From the NCBI RefSeq assembly GCF_030272615.1, contig NC_081415.1:191484270-191548269 (forward strand): a DNA stretch of 64,000 nt, given 5' to 3'. A program made the translations under genes and the position numbers. Below are positions 1 to 11,635 of this stretch, piece after piece (the first letter of the stretch is position 1; each line of letters starts with the position of its first letter). The notes beneath the pieces are model-generated. The model had not been told where the DNA came from. It saw only the letters and a program-made list of their open reading frames with translations, and did no database searches. Source of the DNA: Cryptomeria japonica. Its lineage: Eukaryota; Streptophyta; Pinopsida; Cupressales; Cupressaceae.

Positions 1-635
1 CCATCGGAATAGCTAACACTGTTAGCTTAGCATATGGACAATATCCCATCAAAACAAACTATTTCGATGACCCAACATGAACCAACATCGGTGTAGCTAT
101 TCCAAAATCCAACTCTAAAGACCTTCTTCATATCAGCATAAGTATTCTGAACTCACAAATTTACAATGACAAACCCCATCAGCATAGGTTATACCGATGA
201 TCCAACTCCACGGTGATGAATGCCATCAGAATAGGTTATTCTGAAATCACAACCAAAAGATCATCTCTTCATTTTTCTCTATCGATGTAGCTTTGTCTAT
301 CGACATTGGGAAAATTTGTTAAGCCACCTTCAATAGCTACTCTGATAGGCATCCTTGGTCTCCTGGTCAGCATAGCTATTCCGATATACCTCCTCAGTCT
401 CCTTGTCAACATAGCTATTCTAACATAGTGATTGTTGGAATAGTTAACTCTATCAGTGTTACATAAAAATGTTATACCACCTTTGTCGGTTATTCTGATA
501 GGTACTCCAAGTTACTGTTTCAGTCGTGCTATACCGATATAGTGATATCAAAATAGTTTGTTCTATTGGTATAACACGAAAATGCTAGTCTGCCTATGTT
601 CATCTAACCTGATAAGTAGCTCTGCCATTGCAATC
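1..635. repeat. Degenerate palindromic-motif array, left part
   Basis: About ten diverged copies of a motif whose fullest form approximates the palindrome ATCGGAATAGCTATTCCGAT recur at 40-90 bp spacing, for example near 3, 88, 180, 222, 280, 325, 365, 405, 490 and 520. Many copies keep only one half (ATCGG-ATAGCTA or TAGCTATTCYGATA). The array resumes at 5132 after an inserted element, so both parts were once contiguous. No coding potential is visible. It could be a decayed satellite or part of a larger repeat. Confidence 0.5.
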
Positions 636-3374
636 TGTGAGGCCCTACCCCAACTCAGTTTGATATTTTTAGTTATTTGCATATTGAGACTATTATGGAT
701 GCTTTATTTTATGCTTTATGGATTTAGAACTTACTTGATTCCATGATTTGGATCACATTGACATATGTTGATGCTTTATTTTATGCTTGATGATTATGAA
801 ACTTTATATGTTGCTAGAATAGAATTATTTTGAAATGGTGAATGTCATTATTGGAATTGCAGGACTTCATTTTGATGATAGAAAAATGATGCTTATTTTA
901 TGAATGGTTCAATTTTGAGAATTATGTCAATTGCTTATGTGAAATTGAATTTGAATGAATGAGATATTGAATTATTGTTGCCAAATGTATGAGTGTTTGA
1001 TGTGCAATGAAATCCATGCATTTAATTATGTATAATTGTGATTATTTGGAATTACTAATGTGTTAATTGAGATGCGCACGAAAATTATCCATGTGACCAT
1101 GGAATTTATATGGAGAACCAAAGCTAGACCAATGTACGTTTGTTAAGCCAGGGGTTGTCTATTTGGAGAGACAACACCCCGTTTGTAATGTATTTTATTT
1201 GTGAAGTGTATGATGCTTGAGTGTTAAAATTGATTTTTAGGTATATGTGTAATCCTACAAGAGACTAATTCCATGTGTGATTTTTATATTGTATTTTATT
1301 GTGTCACTTGACACATGTGCTGATTAGTGTCATTGATTTTGGACTTGTCTCTTGGAGGGAGTTTTGTTTCTACCAAAGCCATTCAAACACATGAGTGTGG
1401 TCCCAAATTTGCCTTGGGTAGGGAGTCTTGGGAGTGGTCAACTTAGGTTTGACCCGTAGGTTAACTTCAGTTGGGTTTCTAAGGGGTTAAATGGACTCCT
1501 AGGGTCAGTTTTAGGGCTTTTCCAAAGGTCCAAAGGATATACCTATGGGTTAGGAGTATTTTGAAACATGTGACTACTCCCATGTGACTGTTTAGTCACC
1601 TCAAAAAGTGTTTTTTCCAAGGTGAGCGAAAATTCAACTTAGAAGGTTCCTCCTAGGATAGACAACCTTCCCTTTTGATGTCAAACTCTCTTCCCCATCT
1701 TCTCTCACCTTTTCCCTTTCTAGTTTTAGTAATGTGTAAGAGTTTGGGAAGAGCAACCAATGGGAACTCTCACCTCACCCAAGGGGTTGGGAAGTGTGTG
1801 AGAGACCTTCTTAGGCAAGAATTAGAGACTTAGTGAGTAATCACCCACTCTCCATTTTTGGAGATTATGCATTTGTTTTGAAAATTGGTAGTAGAATAGA
1901 ATTTTGGTGAAGGGTTGGTGAAAAGTTTGTGTGGATTTGGGCAGCTCATCCCCAACTAAAACTAGCATACCTATTGACAGATTAAGGTTGGTTTTACTTT
2001 CTTTTGTTTATGTTGTTTAAGTTGTTTTTTGAAAGAAAGAAATGCTTGTTGAAAGAGATGTGTATATGTAAATTGATGTAGAAGAAAAATGTAAGTTTTC
2101 ATTTCTATGTTTTTGTTTATGTGTTCTTGTTTTGGGAGTGTCCAAGATCTCCTACTCTTGGGAGAGTAGGATGGTCTTGGGGTGGAAGAAGTATGACAGC
2201 CTTGGGTGAGAGGCTCTCCTTATGGAGAGTGATCTCAAGGGTGTCCTTTGTGACCCTTGCTGCATAGCCTTGTGTATGCATTTGGGGGTCATAAGGGGAG
2301 AAAATATGGCCTTGGTACCTTTGCGGGGCATAAGGTGTGGAGATGTATCTTTTGTTGTATTTTGTATTGCCATGAGGTGGCTTGAGTAGTAATTTTGCCT
2401 TGCAATCTCCCCAATGGTACTTGGTCCACTTCCACTCGTGGAAAGATCATCACAAGATGTGGTGAAAGTGTAGCTTGGGATGGGAAGATGTATGTTGAGT
2501 GTTTGCCTCATTTGTTGTGTTGTTTGCTTGTTTGTAACCTGTCTAGTGCTTGGTTCTCCAAGCTCGGGGGTGGCTTCTAGTAAGCCTAGGCTGGGAGGTG
2601 AGCTCTCCATGGTCAAAGTTGTGTTTTTATTGCAGGTTGCTTGGGATGGGAAAGGAAAGAATAAAGAGTTTTGTTGCTGTTTTATGTTGCAGAAAAGTTT
2701 AAAAGACAAATGTATTTAATATTGAAGTTTGTAAAGAAAAAGAGAGCCATTGTTGTATTTATTTTCCCAAAAGAAAAGAAATGTATTATTTTATTCATAT
2801 TACCATGGAAAGGAAAATATTGTTGGGTTTTCAAACCCATTTGTATTCATATTTACTTTGTATCTACATTTGCTAAAGAAATATATATTTTTCCTAATTT
2901 GGTTAGTTTTGCAAAAAGAAAGAAGAAATGTATTAGCTTGTATTTAAATCTTCATGTTTTACAAAAAAAAATGAAGTAGATGCATTTTTGTGTATTCTGA
3001 AAATAAAATTAGTTGTTACTACATATTCCTTTATGTTATTTATGTTGCTGCAAATTTAATTAAACCTGTCATTTTTACTTTCATTTAAAGCAGAAAATGA
3101 ATCCTATAGTAGTAGTTTATTTTATAAAAAAAATAGCATATAGTTCTAGTCTTAAATTTGCCTAAAAAAAAAAGAATATATATTAAGTTGTTGTTAGGAT
3201 GCATTGTAAATGTTAGCTGCAGAATGCTATTTTTAAACAAAAAAAAAATAAAAAATTTCCCCATTATTCAATCTGCAAATAACATTAGGAAATCCTTGCA
3301 TGCATTTTAAAGATGTGCAAAAGTAATAAACTCAAAAAAATTACCTAAAAGAGTTATAGTTTAAAAAGGTAGCA

Positions 3375-3376
<2 letters not shown>

Positions 3377-3448
<72 letters not shown>
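3377..3448. repeat. (AT)n microsatellite
   Basis: An uninterrupted AT dinucleotide run of about 36 units lies inside the solo-LTR-like insertion. Sequences of this kind vary in length between individuals and are easily misassembled. Confidence 0.95.
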
Positions 3449-3450
<2 letters not shown>

Positions 3451-3548
3451 TATTCCTTCAAATGCTATTTTGAAAACCTGTTTATAAAAAAAAAAATAGT
3501 GATGTTTTTACATGTCCCTTTAAGACATATTTTTAAATGTATATTTCA

Positions 3549-3661
<113 letters not shown>

Positions 3662-3717
3662 GTCTTAAAAAAAAAAAAGAATTATTACTTGTTAAGCTTC
3701 CAAAAAAAAAAGGGGTA

Positions 3718-3746
3718 TATATACATATATATATATATATATATAA
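3718..3746. repeat. (AT)n short tract
   Basis: A short, slightly interrupted AT run, part of the same cluster of AT tracts between 3377 and 4553. Confidence 0.8.
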
Positions 3747-3852
3747 TTATATGCTAATGTTATTTTTGTTTTACCCTAGTTTATTTTTAAACACAAAAAA
3801 AAAAAAAATTTAATAAAAGAAAAGTTAGCTTCACCATGTTCGGTGAAGGCCG

Positions 3853-4057
3853 AACCCCTGTAAGCACAGGGGACGGCGCGGTCATGCTCCCACTGTGGTT
3901 GCGCACAGTGGAGGGCTCGACGCCGCCACTGTGGGAAACCGTAGTGAACGGCACCGGGTCCCCCACTGCGGGCAACCACAGTGGTGGTGGCTCCCGGCCG
4001 CCACTGTGTTTACCCACAGTGGACGGCGCTCGGCCGCACTGTGGATAAACACAGTGG
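3853..4057. repeat. GC-rich minisatellite of hairpin units, about 37 bp
   Basis: Six tandem units start near 3855, 3891, 3928, 3964, 4002 and 4037. Each holds an inverted repeat (CCACTGTGG ... CACAGTGG or a variant; the first unit is CCCCTG ... CAGGGG) with a 4-8 nt loop, followed by a GC-rich spacer resembling ACGGCGCTCGGCCG. The block is strongly GC-rich although everything around it is AT-rich. It sits inside the solo-LTR-like insertion. Overlapping open frames here on both strands are products of the repeat. Confidence 0.85.
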
Positions 4058-4321
4058 CGCCCGAGGTAAATCCCCGCCGCCGCCGAACATCGCTCCTCAC
4101 GCCGTTTTCCATTTTTGCCGCCTCCCTTCCTCCGCCATGGGAAAAGCTCTCGGTTCGGCCCTGTGTGCCGCCGAGGATAAAAAAAAAATGGACTCCGCTC
4201 TCTCTCCTTTGGCCGCGTCCACCCCTGCACACACACACTCACAAAAAAAAGAGACATACACACACACAGCACACACACAAAAAAAAAAAAGGGAAAAGTA
4301 TGAATGTTGTTTTTACACACA

Positions 4322-4350
4322 TGCCCTAACCCTATTTTGGGGTTAGGGCA
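4322..4350. other. Perfect hairpin with 11-bp arms
   Basis: TGCCCTAACCC and GGGTTAGGGCA are exact reverse complements separated by TATTTTG. The hairpin follows A-rich and CA-rich stretches in the solo-LTR-like insertion. The arms contain one CCCTAA word, but there is no telomeric array. Confidence 0.85.
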
Positions 4351-4474
4351 AACACATTTAGGTTTTTAAAATAAGATGTGTGTGTGGGAGATAAAAAAAA
4401 AAAGGGGGGTAAAATAATAAAATAAAATAAAAGCTTTTCCCCCCTTTCTCTTTGGAATATACTTATAAACATAT

Positions 4475-4478
4475 ATAA

Positions 4479-4515
<37 letters not shown>

Positions 4516-4517
4516 CA

Positions 4518-4553
<36 letters not shown>
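4475..4553. repeat. (AT)n cluster
   Basis: Several AT-dinucleotide runs separated by short interruptions, the last being a clean run from 4521 to 4553. Confidence 0.85.
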
Positions 4554-4557
<4 letters not shown>

Positions 4558-5131
4558 TAATTTAACTTCTATATTCGTTTGAAATCAAATTAGTTAGTTG
4601 TAAAACTAAGTAATGCTCTTTTATTTATTTAAAGAATGTAGAAGCATTTTAATAGCAAGATTTTGTACTCTTGGGAGGATGAACCTTAGGGGATTAAAAT
4701 GACCATGTGTGTCAAGTTGGCCCCTCTATTCTGAAAATTATTAGACCCTTTTTAAATTAATGAATATTTTATTTAATAGATTTATTTTAAATCTGGGAGT
4801 TAGGGTATATTAATTTTAGACCCTAAGTAGTTAAAGAACTATAAGAGATTATTGGACAATTAATTTTAGAGATTGTATATTTAGTTTGGGATTAATTGCT
4901 AAGGGAGTCTAATTCTTTTTTTAATAAAAGATTGGCGATAACTCTTCCGAAGAAATATTAGCTCACTTATAACTTAGGTTATTTATCGCTTTATTAATTT
5001 AGTTGCTTGATTTATTTAAAACATAGTTGAGACCAAACTAGTTTGCATTATTTTAATTAAGTTAGTCGTACTAGGTTAAGTATTTAAAAAAAAAAATTAT
5101 TCCGTTTGTGCCCTAAAGTTTGGGCATGACA

Positions 5132-5460
5132 CAATCGATATTCCTATCTCAATCTGACAGAACATAAACTCCACACGACCCGACATCGGCATAACTTACA
5201 CCGATAACACTTTCCTCCACATTGCTTGGTATCGGTAGAGCTATTTTGATACGACCACTTGATCAATTATCTCCTGCCCAATACTTAATTGGTATAAATT
5301 ATCCTGATATAATCATTTGACCTGCACAACCCTTAATCGGTCTTTCTATCCTGATATGTCTACATGATAACTCTGCAACCTGCAACACTTGGTGTTTCTC
5401 TGCATCCTCATGTCATCCCTACAGTACTTGTTGACATCAATGGCCATAATGCCAACAGCC
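5132..5460. repeat. Degenerate palindromic-motif array, right part
   Basis: This continues the array of 1-635 after the inserted element, with diverged motif copies such as ATCGGTAGAGCTATTTTGATA near 5231. Its first five bases (caatc) are the right-hand target duplication. Confidence 0.5.
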
Positions 5461-5596
5461 CACTATTGAACTATCATGAATTAAATCATACATAAATGGT
5501 TTTCAAATGACCTTATTACATGATCAAAACATATAACTCAACCCAAAATAACAATATGGATTCATGGAGGGATATAGTCTATCAGGTGCTCTTGCA

Positions 5597-6400
5597 CCAA
5601 ACTCCTAGAGAAAAGAAAATTCAAGTCCTCTTGAATGCATTTCTTCTCCTTCTTCATGGTCTTCCAATTCATCTTTGCATCTATCCATGGGTCCTTCTTC
5701 CTCTTCTTTTTCTTAGACCATCTCCTATTCAACATCCTTTCATCTTTTGGGTTCCAAAATTCCATTTCTTGTGCATATGCCTCAGTAGCATCATTATTTA
5801 TCAACCTTCGTCATATAATATAGAAGCATATTCACCATTACCATAATTTGCACAATACCCTTGCAAATCTGCATATGCCTCATTAACAAACAAATTTACA
5901 ACATCTTCACTAGCAGCCTTATTATCAACAATAAGTTGATCATTTATATCGACATCAACATGCCTTTACACTTGCTTATCTTGAACATCAGACTCAAATA
6001 ACTGAAAATGACATCAAGACTCATCCACAACTATGTTTACCTTGTCTTCTTAAATGCTCGATGTCAAAGCAGTCATAGGTATACTTACCATTTCTTTTCA
6101 TACCTCTTCCTCTATTGATGTTGTCCTTTATTGTCTTTTCCTTATTTGAATAATCTTTCTAATAGGTTATGTAGCCTTCTTTTTTATTGGTAAATTCCAA
6201 CCTTGCAATTGGTTTTCTCTCTCAAGAAACGGTTGTATCTCAAGTTCATGTTTTTTTCCCATTTCTTCTAGGGTTTCCCTCAACTCGCTTATCTCTTTAT
6301 CAACCTCTATTTGGCTCATCTTTTCCTCTTTCCTTTTCCTCTCTTTTCCTTCTCACTTCTTCTTTTGTGAAAACTCACCTAGCAAATACCTTTTCAACAA
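5597..6400 (-). pseudogene. Decayed internal coding remnant of the small LTR element
   Basis: Translation of the minus strand gives a charged, coiled-coil-like stretch at about 6330-6180 (for example EISELRETLEEMGKKHELE). Later comes an acidic part, then a basic segment at about 5780-5600 with KKKKRKKDPW. Several stops and frame changes separate these pieces. I do not recognise the family: there is no CCHC knuckle, protease or RT motif. A gag-like or captured protein is possible. The frame ends in the truncated 3' LTR. Confidence 0.3.
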
Positions 6401-6582
6401 ATCCATCTCTTCTTCTTCAATCAAGTCTCTTTCACCTTACTTCCTCTTGTCTTTGATACTTCACCTTAGGCCTTTATCTCTGTATTCCCTTGGCCCAGTC
6501 TCTTGGCATTCAGGTTATCTCTTCAACCTACAAAAGACAAACACAAAACTCCAAAACTTCTTCACTTGCCGAGATATTTTGT

Positions 6583-6594
6583 CTCTGATACCAA
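6583..6594 (-). other. Primer-binding site (initiator Met tRNA type)
   Basis: The minus strand reads TTGGTATCAGAG four bases after the inferred LTR end. The same site follows the 5' LTRs of the copia elements at 29655 and 49867. Confidence 0.7.
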
Positions 6595-6598
6595 TTGA

Positions 6599-7591
6599 TG
6601 TAGAGATAAGGTTAACAAGATCAAAATACTCTAAATTAATCAATACTTCAATACCAAAAACACACAAAAGGGTGGTTTTCTCTTACAAGCCTTCAACTAG
6701 CTAGTAACATTCCAAACGGTGTCTTTTCTTCATAACTTTCAAGGCCAACATGATAAAAAAATAATGTAAAAGTAGTTTTAGATACCCATTTGAATTTTAT
6801 TTAACGTATCTCAAAACCAACATAGGCTGTTTTGTATGGAACCCCTCAAAAATTGACTATCTTGCCAATTAGGCCTAAACTTTTATAGAACATGAAGAAA
6901 TCAAACAAATAGTCACTCATAACTTTTTCAAAACAAATAAATAAATAATCTCTTCGGTGAGATTGAATAAAACCTAGATACATATTTTTCTTCTAATTCT
7001 TAGCAAGATCCAACGGTGGGAACTAAAGTTATGAATTTTTTTCCAAAACTAGTAAGCCTAGGGTAGATTTAGACCCGCACTTACAAAAATGTTCATAACT
7101 TTTGCAAATATTCATAAAATTGAACCAAACCAAAATATAATGAAAGTAAGTTTATTTATTTTTTCAACGATATAAGGTTTCAATCTGTATCATTCCATAT
7201 CAGGCCATACCAAACAAGTTAGTAGACTATTTGCAGAAAAAAAAAGACAACACAAAAAACTAGTATGCAATGGCTTCAAAACAAGTTTTCTTCCATTCCC
7301 AAACTTCTTCCACACATGAGTTCGAATTGGGAGGCCATATTTATGCCTTTTCAACCAATTCCAATTTTTACAACCAACCAACTTCCCTCATTTACAACTC
7401 ATGACTCTTCATATTCCCATTCTTACATTTACAAGATTTGACAACTTTCACAAAATACCCCCTAATGACCTATCATGAATCAAAACATACATGGTCTTCA
7501 AATGACCTTATTACATGATCAAAACCTATAACTCAACCCAAAATAACAAGATGGCCTCATGGAGGCATATAGTCTATTAGGTGCTCCTGCA
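6599..7591 (-). repeat. 5' LTR of the small minus-strand element
   Basis: The minus-strand limits are TGCAGGAGC at 7591 and CTCTACA at 6599, directly upstream of the primer-binding site. The left border rests on that site and the right border on the start of homology with the truncated copy at 5468-5596. Confidence 0.55.
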
Positions 7592-8000
7592 CTAGGAAAA
7601 CCTCCTCCAAGGTTTCCCATTTTATATTTTGAGGAGGAGAAATCGTTTAAAGCAGGGAAATTCATTGTCATGGAGTATGAATATTTTTTCTGGTCTTTGT
7701 TCCCATTAGCAAAAATCTTGGATCAAAATTGGGTTAAGAAATATTTTGAATTGATTGGTCTAAATGAAATGGCTCCTGAGGATAGGTTGGCATAATGGGA
7801 AACTGATTTGAAAGATTTCATGGCCAACATTGGCCCATAACCCTTGGAAGTTGTTGAATGCTTTCCAAAACTAGAATCGGTTTGGATTGGGCAAAGGATT
7901 CCAATGATCATTCACCTGGTGGATTCCTCGACAGCTCTAGGCCCTTCTTCACCTTCACCCGATGATCTTCAATATGCAAGCTTCACAATCAAGTTTGGAC
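7592..8000 (+). pseudogene. Unrecognised coding relic
   Basis: A reading frame resuming just right of the minus-strand LTR gives protein-like sequence (for example FKAGKFIVMEYEYFFW, then WVKKYFELIGLNEM). Two in-frame stops interrupt it (near 7796 and 7840), and it ends at a stop near 8013. Composition looks coding (Trp, Phe, Pro rich), but I cannot assign a family. It may be part of the element or gene into which the small LTR element inserted. Confidence 0.3.
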
Positions 8001-8238
8001 AATATGTTTTTTAGATTATCAGATTAAACAGGCTAGTTTTTAATATTTTTTCAAATGTCCAAGTTTTGAGAAAGATTGTATATTTTGATGATATTTGGTT
8101 TTCCCTAGAGGGTTTTTGGCATTATCGAATATGGTTTTGCCTAGGGCAAAATTTTAGACTGGTTAAAACTTTATATTATGTATTAACTGCTATTATTATA
8201 ATCAGCTTTGACCCTTGGATAATAAAAAAAAAAGTTTA

Positions 8239-8370
8239 ATTTCAACAATAGTTTATTAAATTTTCAAATTTAATAAAAAATTTAACAAGTAAAATTTAAG
8301 TCTTATAAAATAGATTAATGTCAATAATTAAGCATATAGTAAATACCCGTACTGCAAGAACTGAAATAAT
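8239..8370. repeat. Dispersed direct repeat, copy 1
   Basis: The block beginning CAACAATAGTTTATTAA and running to CTGCAAGAACTGAAATAA is repeated in the same orientation at 8703-8840, with substitutions and small gaps. A local duplication about 465 bp apart is the simplest reading. Confidence 0.6.
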
Positions 8371-8702
8371 ATCAACAAAACTAAAATATAAAGAACATAT
8401 TGATCTATCCTATTTGATATTACAACAATGAAAAGTCAAAACAATCCAAAAAAAAAACATGTAATGAACATGGCTACTTATGACAACCAAACAAATGCAT
8501 ATGCAAATATAGAATGGCATGTGCATGGTCCCCTCATCTATTGTCTTACACTTTTTCTATCTTAAATTGAACTTCTCCTCCCACATAATATTTGTCATAT
8601 CTCATGTTTAATTGTTAACACACATATATTAAAAAATAGATTAATCACATCACAAAACAAATTCTAATCATCAATTACAACTTCTGATTAATGAATAAGA
8701 AT

Positions 8703-8840
8703 AATCTCAACAATAGTTTATTAACTTTCCAACAAAAACTGATACTTATAGTCCAACTCATACAAAATAGATTAATGCTAATAAATTGGCATATAATAAA
8801 TGCTCAAAAAACATGAGTGGGTACTGCAAGAACAGAAGTA
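8703..8840. repeat. Dispersed direct repeat, copy 2
   Basis: Second copy of the 8239-8370 block; both contain AAAATAGATTAATG and a shared GTACTGCAAGAAC word. Confidence 0.6.
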
Positions 8841-9602
8841 AGAAAATTTAAGGCTCATTGACTCTCAACTTTCATCTTCAGATTGTTTTTTAACATCAAT
8901 TTCATTGAAGGCTTGATGCTTCTCTGATCAATTATTACAGTACATTATAACAAGAGTCCAAAACTAAAAGAGGAAGTAATATGGGTTCACAGTATGATAG
9001 TACTATCATCTTGATGGGAGCACGTTGTAACAATGAAGAGATGGGCATTGTAAGTCTTGTAAATCATTCTACAAGCATGTGCACCCACAGACAATTTTCT
9101 GTCCACATAATAATGAAAAATCATCTCTTCTGTACTTTGAATAGACATGCCCAGACATTCACATCATTAACAATAAACCCACCAGTGAGGTTCCGGGCAT
9201 GCAAGCTCCACCTTCTGTTTTCAATAAACCTTACAATTGGGTAAACATTCAGTACGTTACAGAGGCCTTATAAGGAAAGTATTAAACAAGACTGAGTTGA
9301 TGGTTATGTATAAATTGGTAACTGTGAAAGTAAGTTGCAGACTCTGTCCCAAAGAACTGTAAACCACAATGCCTGTGCCCAAGGACTAAATCTGATGGCC
9401 GTATAGACAAACTCATTTCGCCAGAGCAATGAATGGAAGAGTGTCTATAGTTCTTATGTTTGACGATCAAGCATTAAATATCTTGATGATAGATTAGGGG
9501 GTGTGATCAGAAATGTTGATGCTAAAAAATAAGTTAATCAAATCTAGAAGCAACTGACTGATATAAGGATTAAATATTCAAATATTGTATTATGGTATTT
9601 TA
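8841..9602. other. Intergenic, possible gene relic
   Basis: From about 8980 to 9480 base composition is more balanced than in the surrounding AT-rich DNA. Short frames occur on both strands (minus strand 9470-9282, plus strand 8981-9244), but neither shows a domain or splice structure that I recognise. I treat this as an unassigned relic at most. Confidence 0.25.
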
Positions 9603-9735
9603 GTTTTTTTTTTTCTTTGATGGAGGTCCAGACCTGCAAGCTACCAGCCCAGCAAGGGCATCCACCCGGTACGGGGGCTCCAGCCAATAGGTTGAACCTC
9701 TTCAGCTAAGAGCCAAGGACTAAAGGGTATCATGT
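9603..9735 (-). mobile_element. SINE-like insertion
   Basis: A compact, GC-richer 120-bp body is bounded on the left by a T run (an A tail on the minus strand). On the minus strand it contains GGTTCAACC, resembling a pol III B box, preceded by TGGCTCTTAGC, which could be a weak A box, although the spacing is shorter than usual. The flanks GTATTTTAG (left) and GTATTTTTG (right) may be a target duplication. A LINE 3' end is the alternative. Confidence 0.35.
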
Positions 9736-11635
9736 ATTTTTGTTTTCAAGAATAATGTATCTTTAATGTAGCTTATTATGTAATGTATTTGAAAATAACT
9801 ATAGCATTATTCTAAGAGTATATACTTTGAAGAAGTTATCAATTTGTTCTTTTTTATGACTAATTTTCATTATATCGTTCTTCAGTACCTTTGAAAAATG
9901 ATCATTAGAGTTTAATAATTATTACACTTTTGAAGTCACTTCTAATAGAACCATTACAACCTACTAAATTATCTCACCTTAAAATTGTTAAAAACTTGTA
10001 ACATCATTTGAAGGTTTTATTGAATGGATGATTGACACAGATATTTCTAGTCACTTTGACCAACTACCACATAGAATGATTATACCAAGAAAATATAAAT
10101 ATGAAGTGTTTTGTTTATATAAGATGATAAGTATATATGTCTATTAATCATTTGATAGCAACTTTAGGTTTTGGTACTAGTCAGTTTTACCAAAAGAACA
10201 AACTTGAAAGATAACAAGAAGAAAAAAGAAGAAAAAGATTTGAAAAGATTGATTATAAGAGAAGTATTTGTGTATTGTAAATATAATCCAAAATAAATCG
10301 CATTAAAATTTATATAAATTAAGTTATGAATCTGATTTACTATTTATATAAATAAAAAAACATAAAATCATATATAGTTGCAATGGTGATAAATGCATAC
10401 TTGTGCCTTTTTACCGTATGATTTGGTTTTTGTAATAATTAGGTTATCCTTTATGCATTGACTAATGTTTAAGATGACATATTTCACATGGGGGTTAATA
10501 AATAAAATTATTTTATGTTCTCTTCATTATCATTCATTTCGAAGATTTGGATCCAATCTTTACATCTAGTTATTTATCACATTGGCTCAAATATGTGGAT
10601 GCAATATTGATCTAGATCAATTCCACAATCTTGTATTAGATCTTAAACCTTGAAAATTAAATTTTTAGACTTGGCCCCATTATTTCCTATTTTATTAGCC
10701 ATTATGAGCAAACAAAACCATAACTTCTTTCAAATCACATACTAGAAGGAGGTGTATTTAAAGACATAGAGCCTTATTACAAAAGAAGATCATCTAAGAT
10801 TGAAAGAAGAATATATTAAGCACATATATGAGAGTTTGATTGCAAAAAGGATAAAAAAGATTGCACCAACATTAAATCATCATCCTAAAAGAATATTGCA
10901 TGCTTGACTATTATTCTTGACCTTCATTTACTATTATTGAACTAGTCTATCTAGGTACCAACTAAGAAAAACATGAGCCTCACAATTTAAGATATTCCCT
11001 AAGAATGTTTTTATACGTGACATTTTTCTTATTTGATCGAAAGCACATGTACAAAGACAAAAGAAAATTGTTCATAAATTTTTAATTAGCTTAGATTCAC
11101 AAATCAAATGTTAATTTCTAAATAGAAATTCAAATCATGTATAGACAAAGATCACTCCTTCACTCATTAAAGTGAACTAGGCTAGTACATGTTTTTTAAA
11201 TCTACAGTGAAATCTCAATATCATTATGAATGCTCATTTCTAATATTTGTATAATGTTATCTTCATTAAATCTAGAACTATGTACCTTGTCTTTAGTTTA
11301 TTTGATTTATACATATATTATAGTATTAATTAAAAATTAATATTAGCTCCAACTCTTAAATTTAGATTAATTATTTATGAAAATACTTTCATTTTTAATT
11401 TGTCCTAAATTATTTATACATGTGAATTTTTCCCCTAGAATTCATAATATTTCCATTATAGACATGCTCATGTGTGTTGGAATAATCCATAACCCATGAT
11501 CAAACACACACTTTAAAGGATCAACCAAAAAATATTTCTTCCACAAGAGAATGTTCAAACATGAGCTTGCATGAACATGAGATTGAATTGATATGAAAAT
11601 GAATCAATTGATATGATACAATGTACAAATGAGCC
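9736..11635. other. AT-rich intergenic DNA, nothing recognised
   Basis: No open frame of interest, no LTR ends with target duplication and no structured repeat was found here on reading both strands. Confidence 0.6.

Larger units (their letters stand above)
5468..7591 (-). mobile_element. Small non-autonomous LTR retroelement, 3' LTR truncated
   Basis: Read on the minus strand, a 5' LTR (7591 down to 6599) is followed by TTGGTATCAGAG, the usual initiator-Met tRNA primer site, then about 1 kb of internal sequence. Next comes a second copy of the first 129 bp of the LTR (5596 down to about 5468). The two LTR starts share TGCA-GAGCACCT-ATAGAC and continue alike until about 5468/7470, where the left copy breaks off. 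There is no reverse transcriptase or integrase. No target duplication can be seen because the 3' end is lost. Confidence 0.6.

Noticed and set aside
3787-4346. Several overlapping frames on both strands in the GC-rich block
   Set aside because: They arise because tandem 37-bp GC-rich units lack stops. The frames differ from unit to unit and show no domain.
4321-4350. Telomeric repeat remnant (CCCTAA)
   Set aside because: Only single CCCTAA/TTAGGG words occur as part of a hairpin; there is no tandem array.
8981-9470. Two short frames (plus 8981-9244, minus 9470-9282) as host genes
   Set aside because: No splice sites, domains or supporting frame continuation were found; kept only as a possible relic.
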